Assembly: GCA_016930895.1 (NCBI GenBank)
Contig: JAFGFV010000308.1
Location: 1 to 7,860 of the forward strand
Length of the DNA stretch: 7,860 nucleotides
Source of the DNA: Spirochaetales bacterium
GTDB lineage: Bacteria; Spirochaetota; Spirochaetia; SZUA-6; DRHE01
Direction of reading: 5' to 3'
The notes under the pieces are model-generated. The model was not told the origin of the DNA and searched no databases. It saw only the letters and a list, made by a program, of their open reading frames with translations. The position numbers and the translations under genes were made by a program. The first letter of the stretch is position 1. The number at the start of each line of letters is the position of its first letter. This document shows positions 1-5,692 of this stretch, piece after piece.

Positions 1-54
1 GAGCAGCAGCACGATCACGAGGAGCCGGCATGAGGTTCGAAAGCCTCGCTTCAT
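1..54 (-). CDS. N-terminus of an exported protein (partial, runs off left edge)
   Basis: Only the first 18 codons are present. They read MKRGFRTSCRLLVIVLLL: a basic start (K2, R3, R6, R10) followed by an unbroken hydrophobic core, the usual opening of a Sec signal peptide or membrane anchor. The ATG at 54-52 is preceded by AAGGAG (66-61 on the minus strand) with a 6-base spacer, which is the best-formed ribosome binding site on this side of the window and the main reason for believing the start. The gene lies 59 bases downstream of lipA on the same strand with no hairpin terminator between them, so cotranscription is plausible. The cleavage site and mature protein are outside the window, so function cannot be stated. 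An alternative ATG at 31-29 in another frame lacks both a signal-like sequence and a comparable binding site. Confidence 0.62.
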   Translation of the reverse strand, partial: MKRGFRTSCRLLVIVLLL

Positions 55-113
55 CCTTTTCTCCTTGTTATTCCTTTGCTCATTGGAGATTGTATGCCCG
101 CACCCATCCTTTT

Positions 114-998
114 TCAAACCCTTTTCTCCCTGGACTCCCTGAAGGCCTCTTCGGCCCGGTAGGAGCTGCGCACATACGGCCCTGCCAGGACGTACGGGAT
201 CCCCTTGTTTTCGGCTCGGACCTTGAGCTCATCAAACTCTTCCGGATTATAGTATCGGACGACAGGGTTATTCTTTTGACTCGGTCTCAAATATTGTCCG
301 ATCGTGAGGATCTCCACTCCCACCGCAGCCAGATCGGCGAACAGCGCATCGAGCTCCTCCCGGCTCTCCCCCAGTCCGACCATGATGCCCGACTTGAGCC
401 CCATGCCCGGGCGGCGAATTCGCCCGGCCAGGGCAAGGACCTCCAACGAACGACGATAGTCGGCCCCGCGGCGGACCTCGCCGTACAGGGATTCCACCGT
501 TTCGACGTTGTGAGCCAGGACCTGCACGGGCAGTCCTGCGACCTCTTCGATCGACTCCCGCCGTCCCTGAAAGTCGGGAAACAGGAGCTCGAGCCCCAGC
601 TCGGGGAGCCGGGCGCGGATGTCCTCCACGACCCGCCGGAAGTGCCCGGCGCCCCCGTCGGGCAGGTCATCCCGGGTCACCGAGGTGATCACGGCATAGC
701 GAATCCGCGCCAGGCTCACGTAGCTCGCGATCTTGATCCCTTCCTCGGGGTCCGGGGCCGTCGGAGGCCCATGGTCCACCGCGCAGAACCCGCAGTTGCG
801 GGTGCAGCGGTCCCCCAGGATCAGGAAGGTGGCGTTTCCCCGCTGGTAGCACTCCCCGAGATTCGGGCAGCGGGCGGATTCGCAAATCGTATGCAGCCCC
901 AGATTGGCGATCTCGCGCAGGGTCTGCATGACCTCCGGCGACAGCTTTTTTTCCTTGCGAAGCCACTCGGGGCGCGGCTTGCGCGCGCTCTCATTCAT
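114..998 (-). CDS. lipA: Lipoyl synthase (radical SAM)
   Basis: This 294-residue cytosolic enzyme inserts two sulfurs into the octanoyl group on lipoyl domains (2-oxoacid dehydrogenases, glycine cleavage H protein). The auxiliary 4Fe-4S cysteines form CX4CX5C at C39, C44 and C50. The radical-SAM cysteines form CX3CX2C at C65, C69 and C72 (CTRNCGFC). Further LipA landmarks are TSVTRDDLPDGGAGHF (105-120), PDFQG (141-145), HNVETV (163-168), KSGIMVGLGE (202-211) and the C-terminal GPYVRSSY (273-280), whose RSSY supplies the serine ligand of the auxiliary cluster. Length is close to the family norm of about 290-320. The ATG overlaps the end of the upstream lipoprotein gene by 8 bases. AAGGAG abuts the ATG directly, and a better-spaced AGGAGG lies at 1016-1011, inside the upstream gene, so translational coupling is likely. 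No lipB or lplA is visible. Small departures from the common consensus are KNNPVVRYY (242-250) and RSSYRA instead of RSSYHA. Confidence 0.97.
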   Translation of the reverse strand: MNESARKPRPEWLRKEKKLSPEVMQTLREIANLGLHTICESARCPNLGECYQRGNATFLILGDRCTRNCGFCAVDHGPPTAPDPEEGIKIASYVSLARIRYAVITSVTRDDLPDGGAGHFRRVVEDIRARLPELGLELLFPDFQGRRESIEEVAGLPVQVLAHNVETVESLYGEVRRGADYRRSLEVLALAGRIRRPGMGLKSGIMVGLGESREELDALFADLAAVGVEILTIGQYLRPSQKNNPVVRYYNPEEFDELKVRAENKGIPYVLAGPYVRSSYRAEEAFRESREKRV

Positions 999-2058
999 CT
1001 CCTTCAGTCTCCTCCTGCGGAAGATTCCACCAGCGCAGCCGCACCGGCACCCGGATGGAACCGGCTTCGACCGGCCCTGCGGCCGCCGGCCCCTCGGCCG
1101 CCGGCCCCCCGGCCCCCTGTCCCGCAGCGCCCTGCCGGCCGGCCGCCTGCGCCCGCATCTCCGTCAGGGCCACCGGGAAGTCCCGCTCCAGAGTCAGGAG
1201 CAGCACGTCGGAGTACGCCTCGATGCCGGCTGCGCTCTCCACGACGGCCAGACCTCCCTCCTTCTGGAGCACTTCCAGGCAGAAACCGGTCAAGGTCGAA
1301 ACCTGGAGCAGAAAGACCCCCACCCCCTGCTCGCGCAGGCGCTCGATGCTCCTCCGTGCATTGGCGCGGTCCTCCAGACTATCCAACTCCCGGTGCACCA
1401 CTGTCACCGGCTGCTCACCCTGGCCGAGGGTGTCGCGGAACCGCTGCAACCGCCGCTGCGCCGACTTGTCCGGGCGGGCGCTCAGGATTCCCACCGAGAC
1501 GCCGCGGGCGGGGCTCTCCCCGGGATAGGCCGCGCTCAGGGGCGGGGGGAGCTCGGGCAGGGACAACAGATCCCGCAGGGATGCGGCCGCCTCGCCGTAG
1601 GCGCCCGCCAGATCATATTGCAGAATCCGCAGATTCGAGGCCTGTGGCGATCCAGGCGACGGCAACGGCCCATCGAGAAAGACGAGGGTACCGGGGAACT
1701 CGGACGCCAGGGCGATCCCTGCCTGCGCAAGGAGAGGGCTGACGTACACGCCCCGCGGCGAGAACCTGGCCACCAGCCGTCGCGATGCCTCAGAGCTCCC
1801 CTCCCCCGGCTCCAGCACCTCCACGCGGATCCCGGCGCGTGCGGCGATCCTGCCGACCCAGCCGAGTCCGGGCATTCCAGCCTGCGACAGGATCCCCTCC
1901 TCTCTCATCAGGGCTTCCGCGTACGGGTCCAGGAGCAGAAGCAGGTCCGGCGACCGGGCGCATGCCCCGAGGACCGCCGCCAGGGCAGTCAAGATGATCC
2001 CCGTCAGGATCCCGGACAGTCCGGGATTCCGGCGTCCGCCCGCAAGCTCTGCGCGCAT
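991..2058 (-). CDS. Predicted lipoprotein, possibly of periplasmic-binding-protein type I fold
   Basis: No specific family was recognised. Counting from the ATG at 2058 (355 residues), the N-terminus has basic residues (R2, R9, R10), a hydrophobic stretch (about 14-31) and a lipobox-like LGAC with C33 as the predicted lipidated residue, so the mature protein should be membrane-anchored outside the cytoplasm. The body alternates beta strands and helices (strand-like DLLLLLD 38-44, GVYVS 103-107, TLVFLDG 124-130, VSVGIL 187-192, VGVFLLQ 246-252, GLAVVES 269-275), which suggests a Rossmann-like, substrate-binding (BMP/PBP1-like) fold; this is inference from pattern only. A Gly/Ala/Pro-rich linker occupies about 305-333. 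A GTG three codons upstream (2067) is an alternative start. ATG was preferred because neither start has a Shine-Dalgarno sequence and the candidate promoter would begin the mRNA near 2061. The stop codon lies inside lipA. Divergent from fba. Confidence 0.8.
   Translation of the reverse strand: MRAELAGGRRNPGLSGILTGIILTALAAVLGACARSPDLLLLLDPYAEALMREEGILSQAGMPGLGWVGRIAARAGIRVEVLEPGEGSSEASRRLVARFSPRGVYVSPLLAQAGIALASEFPGTLVFLDGPLPSPGSPQASNLRILQYDLAGAYGEAAASLRDLLSLPELPPPLSAAYPGESPARGVSVGILSARPDKSAQRRLQRFRDTLGQGEQPVTVVHRELDSLEDRANARRSIERLREQGVGVFLLQVSTLTGFCLEVLQKEGGLAVVESAAGIEAYSDVLLLTLERDFPVALTEMRAQAAGRQGAAGQGAGGPAAEGPAAAGPVEAGSIRVPVRLRWWNLPQEETEGDE
1060..1146 (-). repeat. Gly/Ala/Pro-rich low-complexity coding stretch in the lipoprotein gene
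   Basis: About 29 codons made almost entirely of GC bases, with imperfect repeats of a GCCGGCCCC/GGCCGCC type. They encode Ala, Gly, Pro and a few Glu/Gln residues, with AAEGPAAAGPVEAG as the clearest repeated pattern. It reads as a flexible linker or a slippage-prone segment between the folded body and a short C-terminal tail (RVPVRLRWWNLP). Confidence 0.6.
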
Positions 2059-2067
2059 CTCGTACAC

Positions 2068-2097
2068 AAGCTAACCGGCGGGAGCGAGCTTCGTCAA
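2068..2097 (-). promoter_or_regulatory. Candidate promoter of the lipoprotein-lipA cluster
   Basis: On the minus strand, TTGACG (2097-2092) matches the -35 consensus in 5 of 6 positions. It is followed after 18 bases by TAGCTT (2073-2068), a poor -10 with 3 of 6 matches. Transcription would start near 2061, only a few bases before the ATG at 2058, leaving almost no leader. The -35 box lies within TTGACGAAGC, which also forms the -35 of the upp promoter. The weak -10 makes this tentative. Confidence 0.35.
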
Positions 2098-2112
2098 TCG
2101 CTTCGCCAATCG
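2089..2112. repeat. 12-bp tandem direct repeat overlapping a -35 box
   Basis: Two adjacent 12-base copies, CTTCGTCAATCG (2089-2100) and CTTCGCCAATCG (2101-2112), differ at one base. The core CAATCG occurs a third time at 2151-2156. The left copy contains the leftward -35 hexamer TTGACG. Tandem repeats near one helical turn apart at such a place are typical of activator or repressor sites, but no regulator can be named. Confidence 0.6.
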
Positions 2113-2136
2113 AGTCAAGCCGCAAGGTGAGGGCGC

Positions 2137-2165
2137 TTGACACCTGGGGGCAATCGCAACATAGT
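2137..2165 (+). promoter_or_regulatory. fba promoter
   Basis: A perfect -35 TTGACA (2137-2142), a 17-base spacer and CATAGT (2160-2165; 4 of 6 matches to TATAAT) form a credible sigma-70-type promoter. The predicted start near 2172 gives a leader of about 58 bases before the fba ATG. An 11-base palindrome, GTTCGCCGAAC (2181-2191), lies just downstream of the predicted start, where a repressor could act. Confidence 0.65.
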
Positions 2166-2229
2166 TAGGGCGCGTCGAGCGTTCGCCGAACAAGTTGAGC
2201 ACTCTGAAAAAGCTGGAGAAGGAGCAACG

Positions 2230-3201
2230 ATGATTCGCTATCAAGATCTGGGACTTTCCAATACCCGCGAGATGTTCAGGAAAGCCATGGAGGGCGGATA
2301 TGCCGTCCCGGCCTACAACTTCAACAATCTGGAGCAGCTCCAGGCCATCATTACCGGCTGTCTGGAGAGCCGTTCCCCCGTGATCCTCCAGATCTCCAAG
2401 GGTGCCCGCAAGTACGCCAACCAGACTCTCCTGCGGTACCTGGCCGAGGGCGCCATGAAGATCGTCGGGGAGTCCGAGCACCCGATCCCGGTGGCCCTGC
2501 ACCTGGACCACGGGGACAGCTACGAGCTGTGCGTCTCGTGCATCGAGACGGGTTTCTCCTCGGTCATGATCGACGGCTCCGCCTTTCCCTATGAGGAGAA
2601 CGTCGCTCTCACCCGCAAGGTCGTGGAGTACGCCCACAAGTACGACGTCACAGTCGAAGGCGAGCTGGGGGTGCTGGCCGGGATCGAGGACGAGGTCTCC
2701 CACGCCGCCTCCCACTACACGGATCCCGAGGACGTGCAGCACTTCGTAGAAGCCACCGGGGTCGACAGCCTCGCCATTTCGATCGGGACCTCCCACGGGG
2801 CCTACAAGTTCAAGGTCAAGCCCGGCGAGGCCGCGCCCCCGCTGCGTTTCGACATCCTCGAGGAAGTGGAGCGCCGGATTCCGGGCTTCCCGATCGTGCT
2901 GCACGGCGCCTCCTCCGTGTTGCCGGTCTACGTCGACATGATCAACAAGTACGGGGGTCAGCTCGAGGGCGCCGTCGGGGTCTCGGAAGATCAGTTGCGC
3001 CGGGCGGCCAAGTCCGCGGTCTGCAAGATCAATATCGATTCGGACGGTCGGTTGGTGGTCACGGCGCTGATTCGACAAGTCCTGGCGGAGAACCCGAAGG
3101 AGTTCGATCCCCGCAAGTACCTGGGGCCGGCTCGCGATGAGCTCATCAAGATGATCATCCGGAAGAATCGCGACGTGCTCGGGAGTGCCGACCGAGCCTG
3201 A
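2230..3201 (+). CDS. fba: Class II fructose-1,6-bisphosphate aldolase
   Basis: This 323-residue zinc-dependent enzyme reversibly splits fructose-1,6-bisphosphate into dihydroxyacetone phosphate and glyceraldehyde-3-phosphate in glycolysis and gluconeogenesis, in the cytosol. Family landmarks are PAYNFNN (27-33), the HLDHGDS motif (91-97) with catalytic D93 and zinc ligand H94, MIDGSAFPYEENV (113-125), VEGELGVLAG (142-151), SIGTSHGAYK (184-193) with zinc ligand H189, VLHGASSV (223-230) with zinc ligand H225, and KINIDSDGR (266-274) for phosphate and substrate binding. No key residue is missing. The ending GPARDEL...K is typical of the longer fructose-specific (FbaA/Fba) branch rather than the tagatose or ketose-specific ones. 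The start is the ATG at 2230, which has AAGGAG (2219-2224) 5 bases upstream. A longer frame from TTG at 2137 is rejected because it would begin in the -35 box. It is followed 47 bases later by a TetR-type gene in the same direction. Confidence 0.96.
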   Translation: MIRYQDLGLSNTREMFRKAMEGGYAVPAYNFNNLEQLQAIITGCLESRSPVILQISKGARKYANQTLLRYLAEGAMKIVGESEHPIPVALHLDHGDSYELCVSCIETGFSSVMIDGSAFPYEENVALTRKVVEYAHKYDVTVEGELGVLAGIEDEVSHAASHYTDPEDVQHFVEATGVDSLAISIGTSHGAYKFKVKPGEAAPPLRFDILEEVERRIPGFPIVLHGASSVLPVYVDMINKYGGQLEGAVGVSEDQLRRAAKSAVCKINIDSDGRLVVTALIRQVLAENPKEFDPRKYLGPARDELIKMIIRKNRDVLGSADRA

Positions 3202-3209
3202 AGTCGCGC

Positions 3210-3231
3210 CCCCTGTGCGCGAGCACAAGGG
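3210..3231 (+). other. Hairpin with GCGA tetraloop between fba and tetR
   Basis: Arms 3210-3218 and 3223-3231 pair as three G-C pairs, one C-A mismatch, then TGTGC with GCACA, closed by a GCGA loop (a GNRA-type tetraloop). No T-run follows, so it is not a standard intrinsic terminator. The C-run at 3209-3213 could instead pair with the G-run at 3236-3240, which is the only plausible ribosome binding site of the next gene. It may act as a processing, attenuation or translation-limiting structure. Confidence 0.45.
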
Positions 3232-3248
3232 CAAAGGGGGCCCAAGCG

Positions 3249-3839
3249 GTGGAGGAAAAGAAGGAACGCACCATTGAAAAAGCGCGGGAGTACTTCCACC
3301 AGTACTGGTACCGGAAGGCTTCCCTGAGCGATCTGATCGCCGAGATCGGCATCTCCAAACCCACGTTCTACAACTACTTCAGGAACAAGGAGGAGCTGTT
3401 CGACGCAGTCATGGTCGCTACGTACAACGAGTTCCTGTACGAGTTCAACCAGAGGACCCGTACCGCCCGCAGCGCCATGGAGAAGCTCGATGTGTTCGTG
3501 CGCACGTACGCCTGGTTCCTGGACCAGTACCCGCTGTACCGGGACCTCTACCGCCCCGGCAGCGATCTGCTGCCCCGTTGGCTCAAGTCTCGGCACTCGA
3601 AGGACCTGTTCGCCGAGGGGGTGGAGACCCTGAAGGCGATCATTGAGGAGGGCCGCGAACAAGGGATTTTCCGCGAGGACCTGGATCCGGGTTCCGCCGC
3701 CCTGGCGCTGTGCCAGCTGATCACGGTCGGGCTTGCCTTCGATCCCGGCGTCTACTCCCGCAGGGACCGCCCGCCGTACAGAATCCACCTGGACACCCTT
3801 CTGGGCATCCTGACGAGGGGGTTGGCGGCGCCGGAGTAG
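3249..3839 (+). CDS. TetR/AcrR-family transcriptional regulator
   Basis: A 196-residue DNA-binding protein, the usual size for the family. The N-terminal helix-turn-helix spans about residues 8-55, with SLSDLIAEIGISKPTFYNYF (25-44) followed by RNKEELFDAVM, the standard recognition-helix signature. The C-terminal helical domain (about 60-190) is the ligand-binding and dimerisation part and gives no clue to the ligand; it is aromatic-rich (YAWFLDQYPLYRDLYRP, 87-103). The start is the GTG at 3249, with an AAAGGGGG stretch 8 bases upstream. It is downstream of and probably cotranscribed with fba, though an intergenic hairpin lies between them. Targets may include its own operon or the neighbouring genes; a palindrome in the fba leader (2181-2191) is a possible operator, but nothing ties the two together directly. 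It ends 11 bases from the convergent membrane-protein gene. Confidence 0.9.
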   Translation: MEEKKERTIEKAREYFHQYWYRKASLSDLIAEIGISKPTFYNYFRNKEELFDAVMVATYNEFLYEFNQRTRTARSAMEKLDVFVRTYAWFLDQYPLYRDLYRPGSDLLPRWLKSRHSKDLFAEGVETLKAIIEEGREQGIFREDLDPGSAALALCQLITVGLAFDPGVYSRRDRPPYRIHLDTLLGILTRGLAAPE

Positions 3840-3846
3840 CTCCCGG
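3831..3846. terminator. Short inverted repeat at the tail-to-tail junction
   Basis: CCGGAG (3831-3836) and CTCCCGG (3840-3846) can pair with one bulged C around the tetR stop codon TAG. It is GC-rich and sits exactly where two convergent genes end 11 bases apart, so it may help stop transcription from both sides. It lacks a T-run on either strand, so intrinsic termination is uncertain. Confidence 0.3.
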
Positions 3847-3850
3847 GCCC

Positions 3851-4489
3851 CTACCGTTCGCCGGACCAGTACAGCAGGGCTACAGCTCCCGCCAGCACGG
3901 CCGCGGTCGCGCCCACAGCCCACCACTCGTGAAAGGTCCTGTGCAGAAGCCCAATCGCGGCTGCGGCCAGGGGAACGCACCCGAGGGCGACGGCAAACAG
4001 CCCCTTGCGCACGCCGTACCACTCCTGGTATCCCCGATACAGGAGCGGCAGGAGCAGCACCGCCGCCATGTAGAGGGCGGGGCGCAGGAACAGGGAATAC
4101 GGTTCGTAGGCGCCGTAGCTAATGAGCACGCTCGCCACCGCCGCCACGCTGTAGAACCCGCCTACGAAGAAGACCGTCTGCAGGGTGGAGCGTTTGCCGT
4201 AGAAAATCGCCATCGCTCCCGCTGCCAGCGCAGCCACGCCCAGGTAGTCCACGACCAGCAGGTACAGGAAGAGCGAAAACGGTCGGTAAGAGACGGGCAG
4301 GAAACGCTCCAGCGCGACCAGGGCCGCGGCCCCGGCGACACCGAATACCAGCCCCTTCAGGTATTCCACCAGCGGGAGGTTCCGGGCAGCGGGGACCGAG
4401 GCTCGAGAGCGCCTCGGTCGAGGAGTTCCCAAGAGGCTGTACGAGACCATCAGGAACGCGGGCAGTCCCAGGAGCGCGAACAGGGTCAT
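3851..4489 (-). CDS. Multi-pass membrane protein of unknown function
   Basis: A 212-residue protein with about seven hydrophobic segments, roughly at 2-21, 43-61, 70-97, 103-125, 133-151, 163-182 and 187-207. A basic loop (RPRRSR, 24-29) after the first segment suggests that loop is cytoplasmic by the positive-inside rule. I recognise no family motif. It is far too short for a UraA/UapA-type uracil permease (over 400 residues, about 14 spans), so it should not be called one despite its neighbour. Its ATG at 4489 lies 4 bases after the upp stop codon, with only a weak GGG-containing stretch upstream, so its translation probably depends on ribosomes finishing upp. A perfect 9-bp inverted repeat lies inside codons 24-32. 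An accessory protein for nucleobase uptake is possible but unsupported. Confidence 0.82.
   Translation of the reverse strand: MTLFALLGLPAFLMVSYSLLGTPRPRRSRASVPAARNLPLVEYLKGLVFGVAGAAALVALERFLPVSYRPFSLFLYLLVVDYLGVAALAAGAMAIFYGKRSTLQTVFFVGGFYSVAAVASVLISYGAYEPYSLFLRPALYMAAVLLLPLLYRGYQEWYGVRKGLFAVALGCVPLAAAAIGLLHRTFHEWWAVGATAAVLAGAVALLYWSGER
4394..4419. repeat. Perfect 9-bp inverted repeat inside the membrane-protein gene
   Basis: GACCGAGGC (4394-4402) and GCCTCGGTC (4411-4419) are exact reverse complements separated by 8 bases. In the mRNA this would be a stable stem early in the reading frame (codons 24-32), in the basic loop after the first membrane segment. Confidence 0.65.
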
Positions 4490-4493
4490 GGAT

Positions 4494-5567
4494 CTACCCG
4501 CGGCTCAGCACGGTTTCTTCGATCTTGCGGACCTGGGCCCGGTACAGGGAGGTGATGCCCACCCCGTAGTCGGCAATGAGCTGGATGATATCCCGCACGC
4601 GGTCCTGCTCGTCCACCCCGTTGATCCGGTCCCCGGCATCCCCAAGCCCCGGCATGATGTAGGCCTTCCTGTTCAGGCTCGGATCCATCCAGAGGGTGTA
4701 GATTTCGGAGTTCTCGATGGCCCGGACGATGCGCAGGGAGCCTTTCAACACCGAAATCACGTTCAGGAACTTGATCGATCGGGGCTTGATCCCCTGGTCG
4801 AGGAGGTACTTGACGATGGTGACCAGGCTTCCGCCGGTGGCGTTCATCGGGTCCGCAAAGAACAGGTCCTTGCCGTCCAGAAGCCCCAGATCGAAGTACG
4901 ACTTGTCCAGGTCCAGGATGTAGGCCATGTTGTGCTCTTCCTTGGTGTCGTCTCGACTGATCCGGAACAGGGCGAAGGGGGTCACATAGTCGTTCGAGGA
5001 GTACTCCTGGATCTCCTTGGAAACGATCATCGAGGGCAGCAGGGCGGCCCGGAGCATCACGCACATCACGCTGTTGCCCACCTTCCCATCGATGTCCGGG
5101 ATCTTGTGCACCGCGAAGTTCTGGATCGGCGTCCCGACCGGCGTCTTGACCAGGATGTAGTTCTTTTTCTCGCGGATGGGACTGCTGAAGGCCAGATTGA
5201 AGAGCAGCTCGTACGCTCTCTGGATGTAGTACACGAACTCGGGATTCTCGGTCCGGGTGTTCCGGAGCTTGGCGATAAGCCGGGAAGCCTCCCCGTGGCT
5301 GCTCTGGGGGGTCTCGAAGGAATAGACGTGGATGTTCGGCTCCCGCGCCGTGATCTCCCGCATCATCTTGCCCATCTGGTTGTACAGGTCGATCAGCTCT
5401 CCCTTGGCGGCGGCCCGCTGTGCGCCCCCAGCCTCCCCCTCCGCGCCGAAGCGGGGATAGACCTTCATGGCTTCGGCGTAGGTACCGTCCATCGCGGCGA
5501 TGGTCTGCTTGTCGCTTTCGGTCAGGTACCCGTCGAGATCGGCCGCTTCAAGAATGATCTTGGACAT
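4494..5567 (-). CDS. upp: Uracil phosphoribosyltransferase, long form
   Basis: Converts uracil and PRPP to UMP and pyrophosphate in pyrimidine salvage, in the cytosol. The PRPP loop is DPMNATGGS (239-247), close to the canonical DPMLATGGS. The uracil-binding segment is YIMPGLGDAGDR (303-314). LRNTRTEN (101-108) aligns with the LRDKNT motif near the start of ordinary enzymes, and CVMLRAALLP (169-178) corresponds to their ILRAGLGM region. At 357 residues it is about 150 longer than the usual 208: about 95 extra residues precede the catalytic domain, and the middle is also longer. The extension is mostly helical-looking (MSKIILEAADLDGYL, then charged helices) and has no motif I can name. The start ATG at 5567 has GAGGAG (5582-5577) 9 bases upstream. 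It is first in a two-gene unit with the membrane protein. Activity is likely but the function of the extension is unknown. Confidence 0.9.
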   Translation of the reverse strand: MSKIILEAADLDGYLTESDKQTIAAMDGTYAEAMKVYPRFGAEGEAGGAQRAAAKGELIDLYNQMGKMMREITAREPNIHVYSFETPQSSHGEASRLIAKLRNTRTENPEFVYYIQRAYELLFNLAFSSPIREKKNYILVKTPVGTPIQNFAVHKIPDIDGKVGNSVMCVMLRAALLPSMIVSKEIQEYSSNDYVTPFALFRISRDDTKEEHNMAYILDLDKSYFDLGLLDGKDLFFADPMNATGGSLVTIVKYLLDQGIKPRSIKFLNVISVLKGSLRIVRAIENSEIYTLWMDPSLNRKAYIMPGLGDAGDRINGVDEQDRVRDIIQLIADYGVGITSLYRAQVRKIEETVLSRG

Positions 5568-5625
5568 GACGTAACTCTCCTCGAAGGCGTGCGGGGCGGT
5601 GGATAGCCGCGTGCCGGCGCCTCAA

Positions 5626-5654
5626 ACTGTACCCGCCCGCTCCGGCTTCGTCAA
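5626..5654 (-). promoter_or_regulatory. upp promoter
   Basis: On the minus strand, TTGACG (5654-5649; 5 of 6 matches) and TACAGT (5631-5626; 4 of 6) are separated by exactly 17 bases of very GC-rich sequence. The predicted start near 5619 gives a leader of about 52 bases ending in a clear ribosome binding site. The -35 lies in TTGACGAAGC, identical over 10 bases to the element upstream of the lipoprotein gene. Confidence 0.65.
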
Positions 5655-5692
5655 GCAACGGGCCCGGACACCGCCAGTGGGCCGCAGTGCGC

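Noticed and set aside
30..2130. Long rightward open frames (570 and 408 codons) opposite lipA and the lipoprotein gene
   Set aside because: They are antisense to lipA, whose motifs are unmistakable, and have proline/arginine-rich sequence typical of GC-rich shadow frames. No domain or ribosome binding site supports them.
2137..2229. 31-residue N-terminal extension of the aldolase starting at TTG 2137
   Set aside because: The TTG belongs to the TTGACA -35 box, and the ATG at 2230 has a strong ribosome binding site and matches the family N-terminus.
2071..3234. Leftward open frame of 387 codons opposite fba
   Set aside because: It is fully antisense to a clear aldolase and has no recognisable motif. 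Stops are rare on this strand because of GC3 bias.
3851..4489. Calling the membrane protein a uracil permease because it adjoins upp
   Set aside because: It has about half the required length and spans and shows no nucleobase-transporter motif that I recognise.
4488..5606. Rightward open frame of 372 codons opposite upp
   Set aside because: It mirrors the upp codons, as shown by its Asp/Val/His/Gly-rich composition. The minus strand has the PRPP loop, a promoter and a ribosome binding site.
5655..5690. Inverted-repeat fragments (e.g. CGGGCCCG at 5659-5666) in the upp/hypF intergenic region as operators
   Set aside because: Short GC palindromes are expected by chance at this base composition, and they have no partner or positional logic beyond that.
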